Shown piece by piece: positions 15,235 to 23,683 of a DNA stretch of 64,000 nt (position 1 is the stretch's first letter; each line of letters opens with the position of its first letter). The DNA is from Billgrantia endophytica. Lineage in GTDB: Bacteria > Pseudomonadota > Gammaproteobacteria > Pseudomonadales > Halomonadaceae. Made by a program: the position numbers and the translations under genes. The stretch is from the NCBI RefSeq assembly GCF_002879615.1, contig NZ_PNRF01000012.1, forward strand, positions 62,001 through 126,000. Reading direction: 5' to 3'. The notes under the pieces were generated by a model, which saw nothing but the letters and a program-made list of their open reading frames with translations, ran no database searches and was not told where the DNA came from.

Positions 15235-16739
15235 CCGTTTGTCTTGCGGCTTCGCAGGGCGACCAGCTGTCTGCCCATGAGCAGCAGGGTCAACGCCAGC
15301 GCAATCGCAAGCACGGTGGCACTGATGGGGCGTTCGATGAAGCGGCCGAGATCACCCCCGGAGAGCAGCATGGCGCGCCGTAACTGCTCCTCCATCATGG
15401 GGCCGAGAATGAAACCCACCAGGAGTGGCGCCGGCTGGAACCCGGCGAGCTTGAAGGCGTAGCCGACGATGCCGAAGGCAAGCACGAACAGGATGTCCAG
15501 CGGCGAATGGTTCACGGTGTAGACGCCAACGCAGATGAAGCAGACGATCGCGACGTGCAGGATCTCGCGCCTGATGCCCAGCATGGCGACCCAGATCCTG
15601 ATCAGCGGGACGTTGAGTACCAGCAACAACACGTTGCCCACCCAGAAACTCATGATCAGCCCCCAGAAGAGTTCCGAATTCTCGTTCATCAGGGCGGAGC
15701 CGGGGGAAATCCCGTGGATCATCAGCGCCCCCAGTATCAAGGCCATGGTCGCGCTGCCGGGGATGCCCAATACCAGGGTCGGAATGAAAGCCGTCTGGGC
15801 GGCGGCATTGTTGGCCGACTCGGGTGCCATGATGCCTTCGATGGCACCGCTGCCGAATTTTTCCGGTCGCCGGGAGACGAGTTTTTCCAGCGCGTAGCTG
15901 AGGTAGGCGGCGACGGTCTGGCCGGTACCGGGAAGCGCGCCGACCAGGCTGCCCAGAATCGATCCGCGCAGCACCGGCGCCGGCGATCGCCGCATCTCGC
16001 TCCTGTGGGGCAGCATCTCCCGGAGGCTTACCCTGGCAACGCCCGCCTTGGGATCGGCAGGATGCCTCAGGACGAAAAAAACCTCGGCGATGCCGAACAA
16101 CCCCATGGCCAGCACGATCAGGTCGATGCCATCGAACAGCTCGTACATGCCGAAGGTGTAGCGCAGCGTGCCCGAATTCACGTCGGTACCCACCGTTCCC
16201 AGCAACAGCCCGAGCGCCACCATCATGAGGCCCTTGATGGCGGAGCCGCTGGCAATGACGGCCGCGCAGATCAGCCCCAGCAGCATGACCGAGAAATACT
16301 CCCAGGGGCCGAAGTCGAGCGCGAACCTGGCCAGCAGGGGAGAGAAGAGGATCATCGCCAGTATGCCGACGGTGGAGCCGAGGAACGAGGCCATGGCCGT
16401 CATGAACAGCGCCATGCTGGCCCGCCCCTGCTGGCTCAGGGGATAGCCGTCCAGGCAGGTCACGGCCGAGGATGTGGTACCGGGAAGATTGAGCAGGATG
16501 GAGGTGATGGAGCCGCCGTACTCCGCGCCGTAATAGACGCCCGCCAGCATGATGATGGCCGCGGCGGGTTCGAGATAGAAGGTGATCGGCAGCAGCATGG
16601 AGATGGCGGCGAGAGGTCCGATGCCGGGCAGGACGCCGATGAAGGTGCCTGCCATGACGCCCAGGAAGCAATAGAGCACATTGCTCAAGGCAAGGGCGGT
16701 GCCGGCGCCCAGCGCGAGGCTGGCCAACAGGTTATCCAT
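15231..16739 (-). CDS. tctA: Tripartite tricarboxylate transporter large permease TctA (system 1)
   Basis: The 502-residue inner-membrane protein is the large permease of a TTT solute uptake system. It has the usual N-terminal hairpin GVMAGTFIGVLPGIGPLAAISMLLP, the GVYYGAEYGGSITSILLNLPGT signature and the repeated LPGTGQTVAAYLSYALEK in the second half. About twelve membrane segments are predicted. The ATG at 16739 lies inside the end of tctB, an 8-base overlap; the longer ORF upstream is antisense-like sequence. The permease couples ion flow to import of a carboxylate delivered by the Bug-type binding protein encoded two genes upstream. Confidence 0.95.
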   Translation of the reverse strand: MDNLLASLALGAGTALALSNVLYCFLGVMAGTFIGVLPGIGPLAAISMLLPITFYLEPAAAIIMLAGVYYGAEYGGSITSILLNLPGTTSSAVTCLDGYPLSQQGRASMALFMTAMASFLGSTVGILAMILFSPLLARFALDFGPWEYFSVMLLGLICAAVIASGSAIKGLMMVALGLLLGTVGTDVNSGTLRYTFGMYELFDGIDLIVLAMGLFGIAEVFFVLRHPADPKAGVARVSLREMLPHRSEMRRSPAPVLRGSILGSLVGALPGTGQTVAAYLSYALEKLVSRRPEKFGSGAIEGIMAPESANNAAAQTAFIPTLVLGIPGSATMALILGALMIHGISPGSALMNENSELFWGLIMSFWVGNVLLLVLNVPLIRIWVAMLGIRREILHVAIVCFICVGVYTVNHSPLDILFVLAFGIVGYAFKLAGFQPAPLLVGFILGPMMEEQLRRAMLLSGGDLGRFIERPISATVLAIALALTLLLMGRQLVALRSRKTNG

Positions 16740-17190
16740 AGGTGCCTCTGAAGATGGGGAGCGGCAAACGCAGGAGGATGACGAAAAGCAGGTACATGAG
16801 CAGGCACAGCGACGCGGCCAGGGCGAGAATGTGCCGGACCTTGAGCTTTCCCGTGCCAATGCCGGAGAGCGAGGCAAGGAGGAAAGTGGCGGGCAGCAAC
16901 CCCCAGGAGCCGATAATGGCCGCAAAGCCCGCCATGCCGGCGGCGATGGCCCCCATGCCTCGCCATACAGACCCGGTGCCTGCCTCCCTGCCCTTGGCGG
17001 CGGAGCAAAGGCATACGACCGACAGCACGATCAATGCCAGCCCGCAAACGAAGGGGAAGGCGCCCGCGCCCCAGTGCCGCATGGAGCCAAGTCCGTATCG
17101 ATAACCGCCAAAGGAGAAGATCGTCCCCGCAAGCAGCAGCAGCGCGGCGACGGCCTTCTCCGCGTGGTAGCGACGTGTCGGGCGGCTCAT
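16732..17190 (-). CDS. tctB: Tripartite tricarboxylate transporter small permease TctB (system 1)
   Basis: The 152-residue product has four hydrophobic segments (AVAALLLLAGTIFSFGGY, FPFVCGLALIVLSVVCL, GFAAIIGSWGLLPATFLLAS and LCLLMYLLFVILLRL), the layout of TctB. It includes the usual GAGAFPF after the first loop. The ATG at 17190 overlaps the tctC stop (ATGA), and its own 3' end overlaps tctA. The compact C-B-A order indicates a coupled operon. Confidence 0.9.
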   Translation of the reverse strand: MSRPTRRYHAEKAVAALLLLAGTIFSFGGYRYGLGSMRHWGAGAFPFVCGLALIVLSVVCLCSAAKGREAGTGSVWRGMGAIAAGMAGFAAIIGSWGLLPATFLLASLSGIGTGKLKVRHILALAASLCLLMYLLFVILLRLPLPIFRGTYG

Positions 17191-18161
17191 TGTACCGATA
17201 TGCCGGCGGCGCCGATGATCTCCGACCATTTTTCGACCTGCTCGGCAATCTGCTCGGCGAACTCCCGGGGCGTGCTGACCACGGGCACGAAGCCGAGACC
17301 GGCGATGCGGGAAGACGTTTCCGCCGAATTCATGAATTCGACGAGTGCATCGTGAATGATGCCGACGATCTCCTCGGGCGTGTCCGAGGGAGCCAGTAGC
17401 CCCTGGAGATGATCGACTTCATAGCCTTCCAGGCCGATCTCGTCGAATGTGGGCACCTCGGGCAACTGTTCCGAGCGCTGCAGCGTGGTGATGGCGAGAG
17501 GCGTCAAGAGGCCGTCGTCGATCTGGCTCTGCACGCCGGGCAGGGAGGAGAAGCCGCTTGGCACGTCGCCTGCCACCATGCCGGCAACGGCGGGCCCGGC
17601 GCCATTGTAGGGCACGTGCTCGAGGGAAATGTCCGCGTAATGCGCGAGCAGTTCTCCCGCCAGATGCTGGGCCGTGCCGATGCCGGGCGAGCCGTAGTAC
17701 GGCATCTCGCCGGACGCCATCCGCTCGAGCATCTCCTGCGCCGACTCGACCCCTATCCCGGCGTTGGCGACCCAGATGCTGGGCGCGCTGGCCACGTAGG
17801 AAATGGGCGCGAAGCTCTCGACGGGATCGTACGAGACGGACCCGTAAAGACTCGGATTGATGACCAGGCTGCTGCTGACGAGCACCAGCGTATAGCCGTC
17901 GGGGCGCGCATTGGCCACGGCCGTCATGCCGATGTTGCCGCCCGCTCCCGGGCGGTTCGCGACGACGACGCGCTGACCGAGCTCGTTGCTCAGGCCCTCG
18001 GCGACGATGCGCGCCAGCGCATCGGTGGAGCCGCCCGGCGCGAAGGGCACGACGATGGTGACGGGCCGCTGCGGATAATGCTGTGCGTGCGCGGCGGAAG
18101 CCGTCAGACCACCGACGACCAATGACATGGTCGATGCTACTATCCAGTGCTTGAACTTCAT
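17187..18161 (-). CDS. tctC: TTT-family (Bug) periplasmic binding protein TctC (system 1)
   Basis: The 324-residue exported protein has a signal peptide ending ASAAHA-Q, then YPQRPVTIVVPFAPGGSTDALARI, the hallmark of Bug receptors. It continues with VVVANRPGAGGNIGMTAVANA and a C-terminal TPREFAEQIAEQVEKWSEII. It captures a small carboxylate in the periplasm for TctAB. The GAAAT-GGGG region upstream gives a fair ribosome site. The gene lies only 66 bases after the tctA of system 2 on the same strand, so both systems may be on one transcript. Ligand is unknown; Bug proteins bind diverse carboxylates. Confidence 0.94.
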   Translation of the reverse strand: MKFKHWIVASTMSLVVGGLTASAAHAQHYPQRPVTIVVPFAPGGSTDALARIVAEGLSNELGQRVVVANRPGAGGNIGMTAVANARPDGYTLVLVSSSLVINPSLYGSVSYDPVESFAPISYVASAPSIWVANAGIGVESAQEMLERMASGEMPYYGSPGIGTAQHLAGELLAHYADISLEHVPYNGAGPAVAGMVAGDVPSGFSSLPGVQSQIDDGLLTPLAITTLQRSEQLPEVPTFDEIGLEGYEVDHLQGLLAPSDTPEEIVGIIHDALVEFMNSAETSSRIAGLGFVPVVSTPREFAEQIAEQVEKWSEIIGAAGISVQ

Positions 18162-18227
18162 CGATTTCCCCTTATTGTTTTTGCCGGGTTGGGTCGTGAT
18201 GGCGAGGGCGATGCCCGCCTCGGTGGA

Positions 18228-19736
18228 CTACGAAGCCTCTTCGACGACTCGCGGTCGACGCCTGGCCTTCAGCAGTCCGTGTAAAAAGCAGCCCAGCATG
18301 CCGAGAATGATCAGCAGCGATACCGGACGGGTGAAGAAGGCGGTGTACCAGCCGTTGCCGAAGATCTGCATGGTGCGGATGAGCTCCGAGTCGGCCACCG
18401 GGGCCAGGATCACCCCCATGACCACCGCCGCGGTGGAGTAGCCATGGCGTTTCATGAAGAAGCCCAGCACGCCGAAGGCCAGCATGGTCCACACATCGAA
18501 CATCGCATTGCGCAACGCATAGGTGCCGAAGATCGAGAGCATCAGCAGCACCGGGATCAGCATCCGGGTCGGAATGGCCAGGGCGCTGGTCATGGCGCGC
18601 CCGGTGATCACCGCGAAGATGACCATCAGCGCCTGCGACAGGATCGCCGCGCAGATCAGGCCGTAGACCAGCACCGGCTGCTGGCTGACGATCTGCGGGC
18701 CGGGCTGCAGGCCCTGCATGGTCAGGGCGCCAAGGATCACCGCCGTGGCCACACTGCCGGGCACGCCCAGCACCAGGGAGACGGTCAAGGCGCCGCCGGA
18801 ACAGGCGTTGTTGGCGGTTTCCGAGGCCACGATGCCTTCCAGCGATCCCTTCCCATACGCTTCCGGCTGCTTGGAGAGGCGGCGGGCCAGCGAATAGGAG
18901 GTGAAGGAGGCCAGGGTGCCGCCGGCAGCGGGAATCAGACCGACGAGAATGCCAAGCCCGGTGGAGCGCAGGATATTGAAGGGCCGCCTCGGGGCCTCGC
19001 CGAACCCCCTGACGATGGCCCGCACGTCGCCAGGCACGTGCTTGCGCATCTCGACGACCCGGTCGCGGCTCGCCAGCTCGATCAGCTCCGAGACGACGAA
19101 CATGCCGATCAGCACCGGCACCACCTGGACGCCCTCCACCAGGTACATGGTGCCGAAGGTGGCCCGCCACTCGCCGGTGGGCACCATGCCGACGGTGCCG
19201 ACCAGCAGCCCGAACATGCCGGAAGCCAGCACCTTGATCAGCGAGCCTCCACCCAGCGCGCCCAGGATCATCACCCCGCACAGCGCCACCAGGAAGATCT
19301 CCGTCGGGCCGAAGCCAAGCGCCACGGAGGCGATCGCGCCGATGCCCAGCAGCATCATGAAGTAGGAGAGCGTGCCGCCGATGGCCGATGCGGCGATGGC
19401 CGCCCCCAGGGCCTGGGAGGAGCGTCCCTGCCGGGTGAGGGCGTAACCGTCCCTGGCGGTGGCGGCGTTTTCCGGCGCGCCGGGGGTATTGAGCATGATG
19501 GCGGTGATGGCGCCCCCGTAGGTCACCGCGACGTAGACCGAGGTCAGGAACACCAGGCCCGAGAGCGGGCTCATGGTGAAGGTCAGCGGCAACAGCACCG
19601 CGACCGCCATCCCCGAGGAGAGCCCCGGTGTGGCGCCGACCAGGATGCCCAGCGCACTGCCGAGTACGGCGAACAGGATCGTGTCGCCACCCAGGGCGGC
19701 CTCGAGTCCGCTCATCACGTGATTGAGCAACTCCAT
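18228..19736 (-). CDS. tctA: Tripartite tricarboxylate transporter large permease TctA (system 2)
   Basis: The 502-residue large permease shares length and layout with the system 1 TctA but is clearly diverged in sequence. It carries LGSALGILVGATPGLSSGMAVAVLLP at the first repeat, SVYVAVTYGGAITAIMLNTPG and LIPAAGGTLASFTSYSLARR at the second. It ends with a charged tail RRRPRVVEEAS. It is separated from tctB by nine bases. With its TctB and TctC it forms a complete second uptake system directly upstream of system 1. Confidence 0.94.
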   Translation of the reverse strand: MELLNHVMSGLEAALGGDTILFAVLGSALGILVGATPGLSSGMAVAVLLPLTFTMSPLSGLVFLTSVYVAVTYGGAITAIMLNTPGAPENAATARDGYALTRQGRSSQALGAAIAASAIGGTLSYFMMLLGIGAIASVALGFGPTEIFLVALCGVMILGALGGGSLIKVLASGMFGLLVGTVGMVPTGEWRATFGTMYLVEGVQVVPVLIGMFVVSELIELASRDRVVEMRKHVPGDVRAIVRGFGEAPRRPFNILRSTGLGILVGLIPAAGGTLASFTSYSLARRLSKQPEAYGKGSLEGIVASETANNACSGGALTVSLVLGVPGSVATAVILGALTMQGLQPGPQIVSQQPVLVYGLICAAILSQALMVIFAVITGRAMTSALAIPTRMLIPVLLMLSIFGTYALRNAMFDVWTMLAFGVLGFFMKRHGYSTAAVVMGVILAPVADSELIRTMQIFGNGWYTAFFTRPVSLLIILGMLGCFLHGLLKARRRPRVVEEAS

Positions 19737-19745
19737 ACGCTTCCC

Positions 19746-20201
19746 TCAGTTGACCAGAACGCCCAACAGGCCCATGGGAACGCGGGCATGCAGCAGCGTC
19801 GAAAACAGCAAGTAGAGTGCAACGGCGCTACCCAACGGCAACGCCGCCAGGGAGATCGGCCGCCGCTCGCCAAGCGCCCATTGCAGCGCCAGCACCGCCA
19901 GCCATACGAAGACGAAGCCTCCCAGTTGGCTCCACGCCAGCAACAGCAGCACGGGCAGTGCGACGACCAGCGCGCGACGCCGGGCGATGTGGCGCGACGT
20001 CTTCTCGGGCTGCTGTCGTGAGTCCCGATGACGCAGGAATTGCACCAGGTTCCCCGCCATGAGCGTGAGCAGCGCCAGACTCAGGGCCAGGGGAAACAGG
20101 CGCGCCTCGAACGACAACCCGTAGGCTTGCCACCAGTACGCCAGCGTGAACGACAGCATCGTCACGGGCACGACCAACCCACCGACGGATAAGTTCTTCA
20201 C
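19746..20201 (-). CDS. tctB: Tripartite tricarboxylate transporter small permease TctB (system 2)
   Basis: The ~151-residue product has four hydrophobic stretches (VVPVTMLSFTLAYWW, LFPLALSLALLTLMAG, ALVVALPVLLLLAWSQLGGF and AVALYLLFSTLLHA) in TctB order. No ATG is well placed before the first segment. I propose the GTG at 20201 (VKNLSVGG), with GGGTGG six bases upstream; GTG at 20207 is also possible. The longer ORF to 20477 overlaps the end of tctC and reads as shadow sequence. Confidence 0.8.
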   Translation of the reverse strand: MKNLSVGGLVVPVTMLSFTLAYWWQAYGLSFEARLFPLALSLALLTLMAGNLVQFLRHRDSRQQPEKTSRHIARRRALVVALPVLLLLAWSQLGGFVFVWLAVLALQWALGERRPISLAALPLGSAVALYLLFSTLLHARVPMGLLGVLVN

Positions 20202-20259
20202 GTAAGCCACCCAGGGAAATTCATCGACACCGCGCCGGCCAAATGTCCAGCGCCTCGCA

Positions 20260-21249
20260 TCATTCGCCGGTCGCCTCGAGCAGGGCCGCTTCGGTCGCCC
20301 GGAAGGATTCGGCATACTCCTCGCCCGGCGCGCGCAGCGAGAGATCGTCCAGGCCGGAGGCTTCGACGGACTGCAGGTAGGCATCCGATTCCATCGCCGC
20401 CAGTATCGCCTGCTGCAGGCGTTCATAGCGCTCGGGATACTCCTGTTGGAATGCGCTCTGCACGGCATAGACGCCATAGCGGGCCAGGAAATCCGGGGCG
20501 GGCACCTCGACGTCGTAGGGCGCCAAGGCCTCGACCAGGGTCTCGGCCTCGGGCCAGCGCGGGCTCTCCTGCGGTGCCGCCACCATCAGCGCGCGCGACT
20601 CCCCACGAATGTTCAGGCGCGAGAAGTCGTCACCCAACGTCGCGCTCACGTGGCCGCCCAGCATGGCGTTGGCCGCCTCGCTGCCGCCGCTGTAGCCCAC
20701 GATGCGCACGTCGATGTCCAGCGCCTTGGCCATCCACTTGGCGAACAGCTCCTGAGCGTTGCCCTGAGCGGTGGCAATGGTCAGCTCGCCGGGATTCTCC
20801 CGAGCCGTGTCGACGAACTCGGCGAAGCTCTGAAAGGGACTGTCGTTGGCGACCATCAGAATGCGCGGGTCCACCACGTCGACGGCGATCACCTCGAAGT
20901 CGGAGCGGCTGAAGGGGGCGTTGCCGATCACGTCGGCCATGGTCAGGTCGGGTTCATTGATCGCCAGCATCACCGGCGCGTCCGTGGGCTCGCGCAGCAT
21001 GACCGTGGCGGCGACCTGGCCGCCCCCGCCGGGCAGGTTCTGCACCGTGACCGGCACGCCGAGTTGCTCCTCGAGCGGCCCGGCAAGAACGCGGGCCTGA
21101 CGGTCGGAGCCGCCGCCGGCGGCAAATGCCACGATGATGTTGAGCGGGCCGTCCGGCCAGTTCTCCTGCGCCCCGGCCGACAGGGGCAGGGCCGCCAGCA
21201 GTACCGCCGATACGCCAAATAGCTTCGCAACAGAGATCTTGTTCTTCAT
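20260..21249 (-). CDS. tctC: TTT-family (Bug) periplasmic binding protein TctC (system 2)
   Basis: The 329-residue exported receptor has a signal peptide ending LSAGAQ-E, followed by NWPDGPLNIIVAFAAGGGSDRQAR, the Bug ligand loop in a variant form with GGGSDRQ in place of GGSTD. It then has NLPGGGGQVAATVM and GYSGGSEAANAMLGG. It heads the six-gene minus-strand transporter array. The ATG at 21249 follows GGCGGAA; the upstream extension to 21321 is not supported. An operator repeat 94 bases upstream, shared with the adjacent gntR gene, indicates control by that regulator. Confidence 0.92.
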   Translation of the reverse strand: MKNKISVAKLFGVSAVLLAALPLSAGAQENWPDGPLNIIVAFAAGGGSDRQARVLAGPLEEQLGVPVTVQNLPGGGGQVAATVMLREPTDAPVMLAINEPDLTMADVIGNAPFSRSDFEVIAVDVVDPRILMVANDSPFQSFAEFVDTARENPGELTIATAQGNAQELFAKWMAKALDIDVRIVGYSGGSEAANAMLGGHVSATLGDDFSRLNIRGESRALMVAAPQESPRWPEAETLVEALAPYDVEVPAPDFLARYGVYAVQSAFQQEYPERYERLQQAILAAMESDAYLQSVEASGLDDLSLRAPGEEYAESFRATEAALLEATGE

Positions 21250-21342
21250 CGGTTTCCGCCTCGAGTTGTGATTATTATGCTTCGACGATGGGCCGCTCAG
21301 CCTCCGATATCGTCGATTCACTCATTCAGAATGCAATTAGCA

Positions 21343-21358
21343 TAGTCAACTAGTCAAC
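21343..21358. promoter_or_regulatory. Putative GntR operator before the transporter operon
   Basis: Contains TAGTCAACTAGTCAA followed by C, a double GTCAAC direct repeat with 8-base period. The same 15-mer recurs exactly at 22137-22151 upstream of gntR, and a related palindrome is at 22217-22230. It lies between the gntR stop and tctC. Confidence 0.75.
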
Positions 21359-21366
21359 ATGTTTTT

Positions 21367-22101
21367 CTATTTCCCTTCCACCTGATGCACCTGGTAGGGG
21401 ATGCGGAACTGCTCCTTGTAGACCGATTCGCCATAGATCAGCGGGCGACTGGCGGCGTTACTCAGCACGTAATCGCGGATCAGCAGGGGCGAGCCCCGGG
21501 TGATCTCCAGCAGTTCGGCGATCTCGGGCGTGGCGGAGCCGACGCGAATGTTGCCATGGATGTGCACCACCGGATCCTGCAGCACTTCAGCAAGGATGCG
21601 GTGGATCGACATGGTATTGAGCTCGCGCACGCTCAAGCGGTCGCCGATGGTCTTGGACATGTAGCGTCGCTCGAGACTGAGCGGCGCATCGTTGACCAGC
21701 CTCAGTCGCTCGAGCAGGTAGGTGTCCTCGGCCGCCAGGCCCAACGCCTCACATGCGCTCCGGCACGACTCGGCGCGAAAGCCGATGAGCCGATAGGAGA
21801 CCCGCTCCCCGCTGCTGGCCATCTGTTCGTCGAAGGAGCGGATGCGCGTGGTTTCCAGCGGAATGTTGAGATCGGCCTGCCTGACGAAGCTGCCGCTGCC
21901 GGGGCGCCGTTGGACCAGCCCCTCGTAGACCAGCTTCTGCAGCGCCCGTGCCACGGTGGCCCGCGTGGTACCGAACTGCTCGGTCAACTCCTTCTCCGAG
22001 GGCAGCCGGTCCCCCGGCGCGTACTGTCCGGATTCGATGCTCTGCCGGACGAAGTCTCCAATCTGTGCGTAAATCGGCGTGAAATCTGCTTTTTTTGGCA
22101 T
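21367..22101 (-). CDS. GntR-family regulator with UTRA effector domain (HutC subfamily)
   Basis: The ~244-residue regulator has an N-terminal winged helix (PIYAQIGDFVRQSIESGQY, then GDRLPSEKELTEQFGTTRAT and VYEGLVQRRPGSGSFV). The UTRA ligand domain follows (residues ~90-235, with ERRYMSK in the core and the usual PLLIRDYV and YGESVYKEQFRIPY at the end). It lies between the transporter array and the catabolic operon. Operator repeats flank it, so autoregulation plus control of both operons is likely; the inducer is presumably the transported compound or an intermediate. The ATG at 22101 is preferred; an in-frame TTG at 22143 would lie inside an operator. Confidence 0.92.
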   Translation of the reverse strand: MPKKADFTPIYAQIGDFVRQSIESGQYAPGDRLPSEKELTEQFGTTRATVARALQKLVYEGLVQRRPGSGSFVRQADLNIPLETTRIRSFDEQMASSGERVSYRLIGFRAESCRSACEALGLAAEDTYLLERLRLVNDAPLSLERRYMSKTIGDRLSVRELNTMSIHRILAEVLQDPVVHIHGNIRVGSATPEIAELLEITRGSPLLIRDYVLSNAASRPLIYGESVYKEQFRIPYQVHQVEGK

Positions 22102-22136
22102 TGGTATCGATATTTCCAAAGGTAGCTTGAAATGAA

Positions 22137-22151
22137 TAGTCAACTAGTCAA
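22137..22151. promoter_or_regulatory. Putative GntR operator before gntR
   Basis: TAGTCAACTAGTCAA, identical to the copy at 21343-21357. It lies 36 bases before the proposed gntR start, suited to autorepression. Confidence 0.75.
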
Positions 22152-22216
22152 GAATGCTTCTGGCGTATGAGATATTTGCCGACAGGCCACGCTGCCTGTC
22201 AAGTCAGGTGAAATAA

Positions 22217-22230
22217 GTTGACTCATCAAC
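22217..22230. promoter_or_regulatory. Putative GntR operator before the catabolic operon
   Basis: GTTGACTCATCAAC, a palindrome with GTTGA/TCAAC arms, 39 bases before the MmgE/PrpD start. It uses the same GTCAAC/GTTGA half-site as the two repeats upstream of tctC and gntR. Confidence 0.6.
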
Positions 22231-22268
22231 CTGTGAAATGACAGCTCCAATAACGAGATGGCAAACAG

Positions 22269-23672
22269 ATGACCGATACCAATACCGACGCGGTCGAGGC
22301 TCCCGGGCGCTTTATCGCCGAACGCTTCGCTCGCCTGCAGTGGGAAGATTTGCCCGACACCGTACGCCGCACCACCCGCTTGTTCCTGCTCGACACCCTG
22401 GGCGTGATAGCGGGGGCGGCCAGGGCACCCGGCATGCATGAACTACTCGCCACGCTGGAAGACTTCGAGCCTCCAGGGCAAGCCACCGTGCTGCTCAGCG
22501 ACACGCCACGCAGCCCGACCGTGGCCGCCCTGGCCAACGGCGCCGCGGCCCATGCGCTGGATTTCGACGATCAGCACGATCCGGCCCGGGTGCACGCCTT
22601 CTGCGTGGTGCTGCCGGCGGCATTGGCCGCGGCGGACGCCCGCGGGGAGCTGGACGGCAAGCGCTTTGTCACCGCCCTGGCCTGTGGCGTCGAGCTGTTC
22701 TGCCGCCTGGGTCTGACCTGCCACAACAGCCTGGGCAAGGGCTGGCACCCCACCACCGCGCTGGGCTCGCTGGCCGCCGCCCTGACCGCCGGCATGATCT
22801 TCGATCTCGATGGCGAGCGCATGACCCACGCACTCGGCCTGGCCTACACCCAGATGAGCGGCACCACCCAGTTCATCGCCGATGGCGCCCTGGCCAAGCG
22901 CATGGGGCCGGGCTTCGCCGCGCGCAATGGCGTGCTGGCGGCGCAACTGGCCCGCGCCGGCATCACCGGTCCGCATCGTTACCTGGAGGGCAAGGCCGGG
23001 CTGTTCAATCTCCACGAGCGCGGCGAGGTGACGCCGGAGATTCTCACCGAGGGGATCGGTAGCCACTGGCACATTCTCGACCTGTCGATGAAGCCCTATC
23101 CCTGCTGCCGCTGCGTGCACTCCACCATTCAACTGGGACTGGCGCTGCACCGGGAGGGGCTGCGCCCGGAGCAGGTCGCCGGCGCACGCATTCTGCTCGG
23201 CGAGGTCAACGCCGGCATCGTCGGCGCCGATTTCGACATCGGCCACGCCAACCCGGTGGTGCACGCCCAGTTCAACGCCGCCTACGGCCTGGCCACGGCG
23301 CTCGCCGACGGCCGCGTCGACATCGCCTCCTACACCCCGTCACGCATCCGCGACGAACGCAGCCGGCTGGCCGGGCGCTTCCATACCGAAATCTCCGCGG
23401 AGATTCCGGCCACGGCCATCGCTCCCGCCCGCATCGAGCTCGATCTCGCCGACGGTACCAGCCTGGTGCGCGAGACGCTGACCATGAAGGGCGCTCCGGA
23501 CGATCCGATGTCCGAAGAGGAGGTACTGGACAAGTTCTTCGCTTGCATGAAGTGGGGCTTCGACACACCGCGCGAGGTGGCTCAGCCGCTGGCCGAGCGC
23601 CTGCTCGGTATCGAGGCGCTGCCCGACATTCGCCCCTTGATCGCGGAATTCTCCCGCATGGGACGCGCTTGA
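22269..23672 (+). CDS. MmgE/PrpD family protein (2-methylcitrate dehydratase-like)
   Basis: The 467-residue cytosolic protein has the MmgE/PrpD fold. Visible family pieces are FLLDTLGVIAGAARAPG, the conserved ANGAAAHALDFDD near residue 95 with its Asp-Asp pair, GWHPTTALGSLAAALTAG, QFIADGALAKRMGPGFAARNG and KPYPCCRCVHSTIQLGLAL. Known members dehydrate or isomerise hydroxy-carboxylates, but the family is functionally diverse. It is the first gene of a four-gene operon behind a GntR operator, 11 bases from the HyuA-like gene. A role in converting a small carboxylate from the transporter system is inference. Confidence 0.93.
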   Translation: MTDTNTDAVEAPGRFIAERFARLQWEDLPDTVRRTTRLFLLDTLGVIAGAARAPGMHELLATLEDFEPPGQATVLLSDTPRSPTVAALANGAAAHALDFDDQHDPARVHAFCVVLPAALAAADARGELDGKRFVTALACGVELFCRLGLTCHNSLGKGWHPTTALGSLAAALTAGMIFDLDGERMTHALGLAYTQMSGTTQFIADGALAKRMGPGFAARNGVLAAQLARAGITGPHRYLEGKAGLFNLHERGEVTPEILTEGIGSHWHILDLSMKPYPCCRCVHSTIQLGLALHREGLRPEQVAGARILLGEVNAGIVGADFDIGHANPVVHAQFNAAYGLATALADGRVDIASYTPSRIRDERSRLAGRFHTEISAEIPATAIAPARIELDLADGTSLVRETLTMKGAPDDPMSEEEVLDKFFACMKWGFDTPREVAQPLAERLLGIEALPDIRPLIAEFSRMGRA

Positions 23673-23683
23673 CTGGAAACGGG

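Noticed and set aside
15507-16751. Plus-strand ORF of 414 codons opposite tctA of system 1
   Set aside because: Asp/Gln/His-rich shadow of the permease; no motif.
18444-20021. Plus-strand ORF of 525 codons opposite tctA/tctB of system 2
   Set aside because: His/Gln/Gly-rich antisense frame over clear transporter genes; no ribosome site.
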